Assembly: GCF_030380815.1 (NCBI RefSeq)
Contig: NZ_JAUDUY010000003.1
Location: 1 to 64,000 of the forward strand
Source: Robiginitalea aurantiaca
Lineage (GTDB): Bacteria > Bacteroidota > Bacteroidia > Flavobacteriales > Flavobacteriaceae
Reading direction: 5' to 3'
Length of the DNA stretch: 64,000 bases
The notes under the pieces are model-generated. The model had not been told where the DNA came from. It saw only the letters and a program-made list of their open reading frames with translations, and made no database searches. The position numbers were made by a program, and so were the translations under genes. Shown piece by piece: positions 25,530 through 33,844 of this stretch. Position 1 is the stretch's first letter; every line of letters begins with the position of its first letter.

Positions 25530-26318
25530 TCAGTCATGGATTTCGCTCCGGATTAACATCAGGATTTCTTCTATACGCTTGCGGAGTGTTTCGGATTCCA
25601 GGTTGGCTGCCGAGTTATAGGTGATGGCATAAGAAACCAGTCCCTCCAGTTCCTCGCTACGGATGATTTCCGACACGGTCGTGTTGTGGGTGGATTTCCC
25701 AATGGCCACTTTATTGAACCCCGTCGTAGGGTCGAGCTGCCATTCCAGGTCCAGGTCATTGGTAAAGTGGTTGGCCATGTCCCGGGAAAGGCCCATCCTG
25801 GTGACCACAGGCTGGTACTGCTGGTAGATTATTTTCGACCAGTCCTGCTCAATTTCGCGTACCGCCACGATGTCGGCAGACCAGGTGGAGAGCAGCCGCT
25901 TTAATTTATGGTTGGTAATCAGGCGCAGGTTCCCGGTACTGCTCATATCGTTCTCAATGGGGTCAAAGGTCGGGTCAATCAACAGGACGGTGAGGTTCGC
26001 GATAAGGCTATCCCTGGCGACCCCCTCCGGCTGATCCATGGCCTGGAGGATTCCCAGGGCGGCTTGGATAATGTTTTTCCGGATTTCAACTTTCTGATTC
26101 AATTGTTTCAGATTGGACTCGTAGTCTTCCTCGAGTTGCCTTAAAACAATTTGTTCTACCTCGCGTTCCTGACGCCACTCGTTCCAATTATCGATCTGCA
26201 ATGCGATTACAATTCCAAGCACGACAAGGACTATTTCTCCAATGGCATAGATCAGGTACCTCCCAAACAATTTATTGGCGAGAAGGTCCTTCCTGAAACG
26301 GCTTAGAAAACGTATCAT
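25530..26318 (-). CDS. DUF6090-family membrane protein
   Basis: The protein has 262 residues. The N-terminus (MIRFLSRFRKDLLANKLFGR) is somewhat diverged from the other copies, but the helix GEIVLVVLGIVIALQ and DNWNEW are kept. The soluble region contains SSTGNLRLITNHKLKRLLS, close in kind to STDKLTLLRSEALNDKLSA of the 18963-19766 copy. A TATCTTAG box lies 26 nt before the ATG. Function unknown. Confidence 0.8.
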   Translation of the reverse strand: MIRFLSRFRKDLLANKLFGRYLIYAIGEIVLVVLGIVIALQIDNWNEWRQEREVEQIVLRQLEEDYESNLKQLNQKVEIRKNIIQAALGILQAMDQPEGVARDSLIANLTVLLIDPTFDPIENDMSSTGNLRLITNHKLKRLLSTWSADIVAVREIEQDWSKIIYQQYQPVVTRMGLSRDMANHFTNDLDLEWQLDPTTGFNKVAIGKSTHNTTVSEIIRSEELEGLVSYAITYNSAANLESETLRKRIEEILMLIRSEIHD

Positions 26319-26344
26319 AATTGAAATGAAAAATACCGGTAGTC

Positions 26345-26352
26345 CTAAGATA
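26345..26352 (-). promoter_or_regulatory. TATCTT promoter box of the DUF6090 gene at 25530-26318
   Basis: TATCTTAG on the minus strand, 26 nt before the ATG. There is no clear -33 TTG. Confidence 0.4.
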
Positions 26353-26574
26353 CAGATTCCTCAGAAACAGCAGGGCTCATGGAATCAGCTGAAAGAAAGA
26401 GGAAATCTAAATACCACATGAGCGTATTGATCGTTATGGATTGGAGCCTGAAGTCTCGCGATCGAATAAGGCGCTGCAGGTGTCATTCAACTAATTTAAT
26501 GGCATTATGTCCCGTAAGTGAAATGTATCGCAATCATGGATGTTCAGGTACAGTTAATTAAAGTCACATCTAAT

Positions 26575-27144
26575 ATGAAACACATCAAATTGCAAACAAA
26601 GATGTCGCTGGCAGCATGGGGTCTATTCCTGTTGCCATTTCTTACATCGGCCCAGTGCGAACTCTTCAAAAGCGAAATCTCCGAGGTAGGTACCTATTCG
26701 GAACTCGTGAGTATTAATTCGGATAGTCTCAGGAATTATTCAGAAATCGCGGGGTATGCAGATACCTTTTCTCTGGCAAAGGAGAATGCCCGTAAGGCCA
26801 GGATTTTTGCTGGTGAGGCGCAGGCAGCTGCCGAAGAAGCGGTTTCCCTGGCGGGAGATTCTCAATATTATGCAGAGGTTTGTGGCCTTGATGCCGTCAT
26901 TACCAATGCTATAGAAGCGGAGAGCCGGGCTATTGACGCCAGGGACTTTGCAGATGTAGCAATGAATAATTCGAAAAAAGCGACGGCTGCCCGAAAACTC
27001 GGCGACGTTCAGTACTATATGCGAAAGGCATTGAATGCCGCCCGGGAGGCTCATAAATCAGCAACGGCTGCCGTATATGCAGCTTCTGATGCACATTACA
27101 GCTGCACCCACGATGATGCCTCTACCCCCGGGCAAGGCAGGTAG
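26575..27144 (+). CDS. Secreted alanine-rich helical protein, unidentified
   Basis: The protein has 189 residues from the ATG at 26575, chosen because it gives a signal peptide (MKHIKLQTKMSLAAWGLFLL, cleaved near TSAQC). The mature part is dominated by Ala, Glu, Lys and Ser in long helices (ENARKARIFAGEAQAAAEEA, MRKALNAAREAHKSATAAVY), suggesting a helical bundle or coiled coil in the periplasm. Cys residues near both ends and in the middle may form disulfides. I do not recognise a family. It is convergent with the acyl-CoA ligase gene. Confidence 0.55.
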   Translation: MKHIKLQTKMSLAAWGLFLLPFLTSAQCELFKSEISEVGTYSELVSINSDSLRNYSEIAGYADTFSLAKENARKARIFAGEAQAAAEEAVSLAGDSQYYAEVCGLDAVITNAIEAESRAIDARDFADVAMNNSKKATAARKLGDVQYYMRKALNAAREAHKSATAAVYAASDAHYSCTHDDASTPGQGR

Positions 27145-27170
27145 TTGTCTGAGCTGAAAAAGATCAGGAA

Positions 27171-28988
27171 TCACACGTAGATTTCTGCAATTTCCTGTTC
27201 GAATTTTTTGCGGATCACCCGTCTTTTGAGCTTTAAGGTTGGGGTGAGTTCCGCTTCAGACTGGTCCTCATGAACCGGTAACCACTGGGAGGGGACCAGT
27301 TTGAATTTCTTGATCTGCTCAATATGTGAGAATTGAGGATTCAGCTTATCGATGATTTTCTGGTATTTGGCAATCACCTTTTTTTGTTGAATCATCTCCG
27401 GTAAACTGCTCCATTCGATGCCCTTATGATCGCACCAGTTTTTAAGGGCTTCTTCAGCAGGGACGATAAGGGCTGAAACAAATTTTTGTTTTTCCCCCAC
27501 AACCATGATTTGCTCAATGAGAAAATCCTCCCGGAATTTATTTTCAATCGGGGCCGGAGCTACGTACTTCCCCCCTGAGGTTTTTAGGAGTTCTTTTTTA
27601 CGATCTGTAATTTTAAGGAACTGACGACCTCCCTCCCCGGGAATAAACTTTCCGATGTCCCCGGTACAAAACCATTTTTTTCCATCGATCTCTTTAAAGA
27701 CCTGGGCGGTTACTTCAGGCTTTTTGTAATACCCCTGCATCACATTAGGCCCGTGGGCGAGGATTTCTCCCTCTCCCTCTCCGTATTCCCCGGAGGCACT
27801 TTCTATTCGAAGTTCTATACCATCAACAGCGTAGCCAACAGTGCCCAACATTGTCCCGCCAGGCTCCATTCGGTTCCCGGTGAGGGTTGGGGAGGTCTCC
27901 GTAAGGCCATAGGCTTCTAGGATATTGATGCCAGCCCCAGAGAACACCCGTAGGATTTTAACAGGACACGGGGCGGCCCCAGTTACAATTACGCGTACAT
28001 TCCCGCCAAGGGCTGCGCGCCACTTGCTGAAAATCAGCCGGTCTGCTATCTTCCATTTCAGGCCTTCCACAAAGGAGCGTTTTCGCCCCGGATCGTAATC
28101 ATCGGTAAGGCTGAGGGCCCAGAAAAACAAGTTGCGTTTAACGCCTTCAAGGGCAAGGCCTTTGTTATAGATGGCTTCGTATATTTTCTCAAGTAATCTG
28201 GGCACTGTGGTGAAGGCTACCGGCTTAACGGAGGCCAGATCACCTTCAGGCCCACTGAGGTTATCCGTACCGCAATAGTACACAGAGGCCCCTTTATAGT
28301 AATAGACAAAGGAAACAGCCCGCTCGTAGATATGGCAGGTCGGCAGAAAGCTAAGTACTTTCTCCCCCTCATCCACTTTGAGAAGATGTGATGTTTCCAA
28401 TACCACAAACATGATGTTGGCATGGGTGAGCATCACCCCTTTGGGATTTCCCGTCGTCCCTGAGGTATAAATGATCGTCATCAGGTCTGTTTCCTTAATG
28501 GCATCCTTTATGGGTTGCAGGCCTGCTATTCCTTCAATGTAGAAAATGTCCTTCCAGAAAGGTCGATCCGGATGCGAATCAAAACAGTAGATATCCGTAA
28601 GGGTTGGCGTGTTTTTTTGAGCGCCCTTTAACTTGTCGTAAAGGTCCATTGCACCGCAAAAGGCCATTTTTACCTCGGCTTCATTTAAAATGTATTCGTA
28701 TTCGCCTATGCTGATCGTGGGATACAGGGGAATGCTGATAGCCCCGGACATTTGAATGGCAAAGTCCATAATCAGCCATTCCGGTCTGTTTTTATAGGCT
28801 ACAATAGCCACCTTATCCCCGGGTTTTATTCCTGTTTTTACAAGGCCCCAGGCCGCTTGCTCCGCCGCTTCCAAAACCTCTTGAGAAGTGTATGAAACCC
28901 AGTTTCCTAAAGCGTCCCGGGCACTTACAGCTTTGTCAAGGGGCAGGTTTTCCACCTGGTTGTAGAGCAGATCAAAAAGACGTGTCAT
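27171..28988 (-). CDS. Long-chain acyl-CoA synthetase (AMP-forming)
   Basis: Activates a fatty or related carboxylic acid to acyl-CoA through an acyl-adenylate. The protein has 605 residues. The P-loop IIYTSGTTGNPKGVMLTH covers about 172-189, followed by the YGLTETSP motif, the ADP-binding WFCTGDIG and the C-terminal KTSGGKYVAP hinge region. The length matches FadD15/long-chain-type synthetases. It is the last gene of the acyl-CoA block, but a TATCTTAA box 24 nt before its ATG suggests that it can be transcribed separately. Confidence 0.93.
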   Translation of the reverse strand: MTRLFDLLYNQVENLPLDKAVSARDALGNWVSYTSQEVLEAAEQAAWGLVKTGIKPGDKVAIVAYKNRPEWLIMDFAIQMSGAISIPLYPTISIGEYEYILNEAEVKMAFCGAMDLYDKLKGAQKNTPTLTDIYCFDSHPDRPFWKDIFYIEGIAGLQPIKDAIKETDLMTIIYTSGTTGNPKGVMLTHANIMFVVLETSHLLKVDEGEKVLSFLPTCHIYERAVSFVYYYKGASVYYCGTDNLSGPEGDLASVKPVAFTTVPRLLEKIYEAIYNKGLALEGVKRNLFFWALSLTDDYDPGRKRSFVEGLKWKIADRLIFSKWRAALGGNVRVIVTGAAPCPVKILRVFSGAGINILEAYGLTETSPTLTGNRMEPGGTMLGTVGYAVDGIELRIESASGEYGEGEGEILAHGPNVMQGYYKKPEVTAQVFKEIDGKKWFCTGDIGKFIPGEGGRQFLKITDRKKELLKTSGGKYVAPAPIENKFREDFLIEQIMVVGEKQKFVSALIVPAEEALKNWCDHKGIEWSSLPEMIQQKKVIAKYQKIIDKLNPQFSHIEQIKKFKLVPSQWLPVHEDQSEAELTPTLKLKRRVIRKKFEQEIAEIYV

Positions 28989-29012
28989 CGTGAAGTTGGT
29001 TTTTAGAAGTAC

Positions 29013-29020
29013 TTAAGATA
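29013..29020 (-). promoter_or_regulatory. TATCTT promoter box of the acyl-CoA synthetase gene
   Basis: TATCTTAA on the minus strand, 24 nt before the ATG at 28988, in the short gap behind the MaoC gene. Confidence 0.4.
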
Positions 29021-29041
29021 CAATTTATATGGAGAGAGTCT

Positions 29042-29503
29042 TTATTCAAACATCAGGCTGATAAATTCGGCAACACAGGCGGGTTTTGAAGCTCCTTCGA
29101 GTTCCAGCGTACATTCCCATGTGATTTTCACACCCTTCTCTGCATAGGACTCAATTGAAGCAATCCGGGTCAACAGGCGAACCCGACTTCCGGAAGGTAC
29201 CGGACTTGGGAATCGCACCTTGTTCAGGCCGTAGTTCACGCCCATCGTTGCAGACTGTACCTTCATAACATCCATGAGCCTGGATAGCAGTGAAAGGGAT
29301 AAAAACCCGTGGGCGATGGTTGTTTTAAATGGTGAAAACTTCCGTGCCTTTTCTACATCGGTATGGATCCATTGATTGTCTCCAGTCGCTTTTGCAAAGT
29401 CATCGATCATTTCCTGGGTCACCGTAAACCAATCCCCTTCCGGAAGCTGCTTGCCCTTAAGGGCTCGTAATGCGGTAAGATTATCTAATACAAGTTTGGC
29501 CAT
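29042..29503 (-). CDS. MaoC-family (R)-specific enoyl-CoA hydratase-like protein
   Basis: The protein has 153 residues from the ATG at 29503, which lies just behind the stop of the SDR gene; an upstream in-frame start would overlap that gene. The hot-dog fold signature is present, with Asp42 and His47 (TGDNQWIHTD) as the hydratase catalytic pair, followed by TTIAHGFLSLSLL. Such enzymes hydrate trans-2-enoyl-CoA to (R)-3-hydroxyacyl-CoA or run the reverse reaction. The preceding FabG-like SDR fits as its partner. Confidence 0.9.
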   Translation of the reverse strand: MAKLVLDNLTALRALKGKQLPEGDWFTVTQEMIDDFAKATGDNQWIHTDVEKARKFSPFKTTIAHGFLSLSLLSRLMDVMKVQSATMGVNYGLNKVRFPSPVPSGSRVRLLTRIASIESYAEKGVKITWECTLELEGASKPACVAEFISLMFE

Positions 29504-29507
29504 AACA

Positions 29508-30245
29508 CTATCTTGAAGTTCCACCATCAATGGTCAGACAAATACCCGAAACAAATCTGGCCTCATCAGAGGCGAGGTAGAGATAGCCATAGGCAATGTC
29601 TATCGGTTGGGCTACCGTTCCCAGTGGAATACTTTTTTTGATCGCTTCAAAATGCGCCTCCGGGATCTTCTGAACCATTTCGGTCATTGTGAAACCCGGG
29701 GCTACGGCATTGGCTGTGATTCCATGTTTCCCCAGCTCCACAGTCCAGGTCTTGGACATGGCGATGACGCCTGCCTTTGTCGCTGCATAATTCGTCTGTC
29801 CGAAGTTCCCTCTGAGGCCTACATTGGAGGCCGCGCTGACGATGCGTCCGTATTTTTGAGCTTTCATATAGGGGGCTGCAGCCTGGGTGCAGATGAACAC
29901 CCCTTTTAAATTTACGGCTACAACGGCGTCCCATTCGTCCTCACTCATTTTTTCCAGGGTGCGGTCGCGGGTGATTCCCGCATTGTTGATCAGGATATCG
30001 ATTTTCCCGTAGGTCTCATCTACGTGTTTAAACAGTGTTTCCACAGCCGGTTTGTCGGTCACGGAAACTTTGTGAAATTCGGCCTGCCCCCCTGAGGCCT
30101 TAATCGCTTCGGCAACCTGCTGACCTTCGGGTAAGAGGTCCAGTACTATTACAGTGGCGCCTTCCCTGGCGAAGAGCTCGGCAATAGCCCTGCCAATACC
30201 CCGGGCTCCCCCGGTTACAATTGCAATCCTATCTTTTAGTCTCAT
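29508..30245 (-). CDS. FabG-like short-chain dehydrogenase (3-oxoacyl reductase type)
   Basis: The protein has 245 residues. The Rossmann motif TGGARGIG (11-18), Asn-containing INNAG, and catalytic Ser140, Tyr153 and Lys157 are all present. Asp36 at the end of the second strand favours NAD(H) over NADP(H). The closing residues IDGGTSR are typical. It probably interconverts 3-hydroxyacyl- and 3-oxoacyl-CoA. The stop codon is 4 bp from the MaoC start, so the two are almost certainly co-translated. Confidence 0.9.
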   Translation of the reverse strand: MRLKDRIAIVTGGARGIGRAIAELFAREGATVIVLDLLPEGQQVAEAIKASGGQAEFHKVSVTDKPAVETLFKHVDETYGKIDILINNAGITRDRTLEKMSEDEWDAVVAVNLKGVFICTQAAAPYMKAQKYGRIVSAASNVGLRGNFGQTNYAATKAGVIAMSKTWTVELGKHGITANAVAPGFTMTEMVQKIPEAHFEAIKKSIPLGTVAQPIDIAYGYLYLASDEARFVSGICLTIDGGTSR

Positions 30246-30301
30246 TTGTTGTAAATATGAATTTAATGCTATGTGATTGTATTCCCTTTGGCCTTTAAAG
30301 G

Positions 30302-31279
30302 TTATTCCATTTGAACGACAACTTTACCCTGCACCTTGCGATGCATCAATTCCTCAATAGCCTTTGGCGCATCTTCCAGATTAAAGGTTTTATGGATATG
30401 GGGGGATAGTTTCCCCTCCGCATGCCAGGCCATAAGTTCGCGGGTATTTTGAAGGTTTTGTTTGGGTTGGCTCATTGCGAACTGTCCCCAGAAAACGCCA
30501 ACAATCGAAGCCCCTTTCAGCAACGGCAGGTTCAATGGGATTTTAGGGATCTGCCCGGCGGCAAAACCAACCACCAGAAAGCGGCCTTCCCAGGCAATTC
30601 CCCTGAAGGCGGGCTCGGAATACGACCCGCCTACCGGATCCAGAATGACATCCACGCCCCTGGACGATGTAATTTCTTTGAGGCTTGATTTCAAGTCAGC
30701 TTTAGTATAATTAAGGAGGTGATCCGCCCCGAAAGCAGCACAGCGTTCGAGTTTCTGATCTGTTGAGGCTGCAGCGATTACCGTTGCCCCCATGAGCTTA
30801 CCCAATTCCACGGCGGCTAACCCCACGCCTCCTGAGGCTCCTAAAACCAGCAAGGTTTCCCCGGGCTTAAGGGCTGCGCGATCTTTTAAGGCGTGGTATG
30901 AAGTTCCATAGGCCATCATAAATGAGGCTGCCACCGGGAAATCCATCTGCTTTGGTTTGGGGAAGCACGCTTTGGCCGGCATAATGACTTCCTCAGCCAG
31001 GCCGCCGTAAGCCACAAAGCCGATGACATGGTCCCCGGGGCCTACATGGTCTACGCCTTCCCCAACGGCTTTGACAACCCCTGCAACATCACTGCCAGGG
31101 GTAAAGGGGAGTTCCGGTTTTATTTGATAGAGTCCCTGTATGATCAGGGAATCGGGAAAGTTAATTCCGCATGCCTTAACCTGCACCAACACTTCATGCT
31201 TTTTTGGTTTCAGGTCAGGCACGGATTCCAAAACAAGATTGGAAGGAGGCCCGTAAGTATTACAGCGAATTGCTCTCAT
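30302..31279 (-). CDS. NADPH:quinone oxidoreductase-like MDR protein
   Basis: The protein has 325 residues of the zinc-free medium-chain dehydrogenase/reductase type. The GroES-like domain contains GSDVAGVVKAVGEGV and the nucleotide domain contains VLGASGGVGLAAVELGK. The structural-zinc cysteines of alcohol dehydrogenases are absent. It could reduce an enoyl-CoA or a quinone with NADPH; its place between acyl-CoA enzymes favours an enoyl reductase role. The spacing to the next MDR gene is 6 bp. Confidence 0.88.
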   Translation of the reverse strand: MRAIRCNTYGPPSNLVLESVPDLKPKKHEVLVQVKACGINFPDSLIIQGLYQIKPELPFTPGSDVAGVVKAVGEGVDHVGPGDHVIGFVAYGGLAEEVIMPAKACFPKPKQMDFPVAASFMMAYGTSYHALKDRAALKPGETLLVLGASGGVGLAAVELGKLMGATVIAAASTDQKLERCAAFGADHLLNYTKADLKSSLKEITSSRGVDVILDPVGGSYSEPAFRGIAWEGRFLVVGFAAGQIPKIPLNLPLLKGASIVGVFWGQFAMSQPKQNLQNTRELMAWHAEGKLSPHIHKTFNLEDAPKAIEELMHRKVQGKVVVQME

Positions 31280-31285
31280 GTCTTT

Positions 31286-32290
31286 TTAGTCTTCGAGCAC
31301 TTTGAGTACCAGTTTCCCCGTTTTATCGCCCGAGAATAACCTGTTGAAGGTTTGGGGGAAATTTTCAATACCCTCGTAGACAGCCTCCCGGCTTTTGAGC
31401 TTTCCGGTGGCCAGCCAGCCCCCCATAACCTGGGCAGCTTCCTGATAGCGGTCCGCCCAGTCAAAAACCACCATGCCCTGCATGGTAGCCCTGTTGACCA
31501 GGAGGGACAGGTAGTTGGATGGCCCTTTAACGGCTGTTTTGTTGTTGTACTGGGAAATGGCTCCGCAGATTACAATGCGCGCATTTCTTCTCAAACGACC
31601 CAGGGCGTAGTCCAGGATGGGCACGCCCACATTGTCGAAGTACACATCCAGGCCTTTGGGACAGGTTTCCTTCAGGCGAACCCGGACGTCCTCGTTCTTA
31701 TAATCTATGGCATGGTCAAAACCGAGTTCGTCAATCAGGTATTTACACTTTTCAGGACCTCCGGCAATACCGATGACGGTACACCCTTTTATTTTGGCGA
31801 TCTGACCGACAACACTGCCAACAGCCCCTGCCGCACCGGAAACCACAACCACATCCCCTTCCTTTAATTTTCCCACCTCGAGAATCCCAAAATAGGCAGT
31901 CATTCCCGTCATTCCAAGGGTTCCCAGGTACGTGGGGAGGGGTGCAAAAGCCGGATCTGCCTTAAACCAGCCTTTGCCATCGGTTACTGCATATTGCTGG
32001 ACCCCTCCTCCGCCGGAAACGAAATCGCCCACCTCAAATCCAGGCAGGTTTTTTACGGCTACCACTTCGCCCACGGAACCAGACCGCATAACGGAACCGA
32101 GTTCCATGGGTTCGATATAGGACTTTCCTTCGTTCATCCATCCGCGCATGGCGGGGTCCAGGGAGACATAGTGCTGGCGAACCAGCATCTGTCCGTCTGT
32201 GATTTCCGGGATTGGGTTGGTTTCCAACGACCAGGTGGAGGCATCAGCGGCTCCAACCGGGCGCTTGACAAATAGGAGTTGTTTGTTCAT
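31286..32290 (-). CDS. NADP-dependent MDR oxidoreductase (prostaglandin/leukotriene reductase-like)
   Basis: The protein has 334 residues. It starts with the family-typical KQLLFVKRPVG and SLDPAMRGWM and has the nucleotide motif VSGAAGAVGSVVGQIAK. The family (LTB4 dehydrogenase, CurA-type) reduces the double bond of alpha,beta-unsaturated ketones with NADPH. In this operon it may reduce an unsaturated side chain or detoxify enone intermediates. It lies 4 bp behind the crotonase gene and 6 bp ahead of the QOR-like gene. Confidence 0.9.
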   Translation of the reverse strand: MNKQLLFVKRPVGAADASTWSLETNPIPEITDGQMLVRQHYVSLDPAMRGWMNEGKSYIEPMELGSVMRSGSVGEVVAVKNLPGFEVGDFVSGGGGVQQYAVTDGKGWFKADPAFAPLPTYLGTLGMTGMTAYFGILEVGKLKEGDVVVVSGAAGAVGSVVGQIAKIKGCTVIGIAGGPEKCKYLIDELGFDHAIDYKNEDVRVRLKETCPKGLDVYFDNVGVPILDYALGRLRRNARIVICGAISQYNNKTAVKGPSNYLSLLVNRATMQGMVVFDWADRYQEAAQVMGGWLATGKLKSREAVYEGIENFPQTFNRLFSGDKTGKLVLKVLED

Positions 32291-32294
32291 CGTC

Positions 32295-33068
32295 TTATTG
32301 AGATTTTTTAGTTGAAAAACTGTTTACATAGGCTTCCATCTTCTGGCGGATTTCCGGTTTCCACCACAGGGTTGCAGCCTCCTTAAGGGATTGGGATGCA
32401 TCTGTGTCGAGCCGGTCCAGCCAGTGCTTTCGGACTTTCTTTTTTGTGCTGACCCATATTTCAGGATCGGCTTTCAGGTAGGTTTTCATTTTGGCTTCGG
32501 CCCGTTCCAGGACGTATTCAAGAGGAAGCAATTCATCGACCAGTCCCGAGGCATGTGCCTCAGCGCCTGAAAGCAGTTTTCCTTCAAGAATGTAACGGCT
32601 CGCCAGTCCGTCACCCATCCAAAAGGCATAGGCCTCGGTCAAATTTTGTGAAATCTGAATGTTTACGGCTACCTCATTCAATCCGATCACATATTTATCG
32701 CCCTCTGCCATGATGCGGTTGTCACTGGTTACGGCCAGGACGCATCCCCCGGCAGGGGCATGGCCCGTGATGGCAGAAATAAAAGGTTTTGGAAACCGGA
32801 CAAGTTGAAGGTACAGCGCTCCGAAGTCTTCAAAAAAACTTGAAATCTGCTTTTTGTCGTATCGGATAAGCTCGATTAAATCCAACCCGGCAGAGAAAAA
32901 ATGGGGTTGCCCGGTCAGAATCGCCCCCCGGACTTCAGGGTCGTTTTCCAGGTCCTGGAATACCTGGCGTAATTCCATCACCATTTCATGGTTGATTGCG
33001 TTTACCTTTCCCCGGTTTAACTGGAGTATGGTGTATTCTGATTTGTCAATCCGTGTGATTGTATTCAT
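32295..33068 (-). CDS. Enoyl-CoA hydratase/isomerase (crotonase) family protein
   Basis: The protein has 257 residues. The oxyanion-hole region (FFSAGLDLIE) and GHAPAGGCVLA are present. The segment GLNEVAVNIQISQN replaces the usual hydratase pattern ending in LPR. It resembles the GLNE stretch of Delta3,Delta2-enoyl-CoA isomerases with a Glu at the catalytic position, so an isomerase role is as likely as hydration. It is an operon member, 17 bp behind the preceding SDR gene and 4 bp before the MDR gene. Confidence 0.88.
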   Translation of the reverse strand: MNTITRIDKSEYTILQLNRGKVNAINHEMVMELRQVFQDLENDPEVRGAILTGQPHFFSAGLDLIELIRYDKKQISSFFEDFGALYLQLVRFPKPFISAITGHAPAGGCVLAVTSDNRIMAEGDKYVIGLNEVAVNIQISQNLTEAYAFWMGDGLASRYILEGKLLSGAEAHASGLVDELLPLEYVLERAEAKMKTYLKADPEIWVSTKKKVRKHWLDRLDTDASQSLKEAATLWWKPEIRQKMEAYVNSFSTKKSQ

Positions 33069-33085
33069 TTCTCTGATAAATTAGG

Positions 33086-33844
33086 TTATAACAGGGACGT
33101 TCCCCCGTCCAGAACAAGGGTTTGGCCCGTTATGAATTTCGCCTGATCCGAGGCCAGCCATGCAATGGCTTCTGCTATTTCATCGGCTTCTCCAAAGCGG
33201 TCCATTGGAATGAGCCGCTTTAAGGTTTCTTCCATTTCCGGCCGAAACCCCAACAGTTTCTCGAGCAGGGGGGTACGCGTATACCCCGGACACACCGCAT
33301 TGATCCGGATATTGTCCTTGCCGTATTCCAGGGCGGCCGATTTGGTCATTCCAACTACAGCGAACTTACTGGCGCTGTAGGAGAGGTTGTATCCCGAAGC
33401 CTTCAGCCCCGCCAGGGAGGCTACATTGACAATAGAACCTTGGCCTTGCACCATCATCTGTTTCAGGGCAGCCTGCATGGTGTAAAAGACCCCGGTCTGG
33501 TTTACGGCGATCACATTGTGCCAGTCCTCATGGGTGTGTTCCGCCGTCTTGTGTTGTTCTTTTCCGCCTATCCCCGCGTTGCTTACCACGATATCAATGC
33601 TGCCATAAGCTTCTACTGCCGCTTTAAAAAAAGCATCTACCTGATTAAAATCAGAAACATCTACCCGATGTGCAAAGGCAGTGCCCCCGGCATCGTTAAT
33701 TTCTGTCACTACGTTTTCGAGACGTCTGAGATTGATGTCCGAGGCTGCTATTTTAGCGCCTAAAACGCCCATGTGTCGGGCTGTAGCTGCCCCAATACCG
33801 CTTGCGGCCCCCGTGATTACGACTATTTTGTCTTTTAAGTTCAT
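33086..33844 (-). CDS. Short-chain dehydrogenase/reductase
   Basis: The protein has 252 residues from the ATG at 33844. This start shares one base with the TGA of the kinase gene (TGATG) and gives a standard SDR start (MNLKDKIVVITG). An upstream start would add a non-homologous tail inside that gene. The motif TGAASGIG (11-18), Asp36 and the catalytic Ser143, Tyr156 and Lys160 are present, so it prefers NAD(H). It may oxidise the 3-hydroxyacyl-CoA formed after removal of a 4-hydroxyl group, as LvaD does in levulinate breakdown. That is inference from context. Confidence 0.9.
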   Translation of the reverse strand: MNLKDKIVVITGAASGIGAATARHMGVLGAKIAASDINLRRLENVVTEINDAGGTAFAHRVDVSDFNQVDAFFKAAVEAYGSIDIVVSNAGIGGKEQHKTAEHTHEDWHNVIAVNQTGVFYTMQAALKQMMVQGQGSIVNVASLAGLKASGYNLSYSASKFAVVGMTKSAALEYGKDNIRINAVCPGYTRTPLLEKLLGFRPEMEETLKRLIPMDRFGEADEIAEAIAWLASDQAKFITGQTLVLDGGTSLL

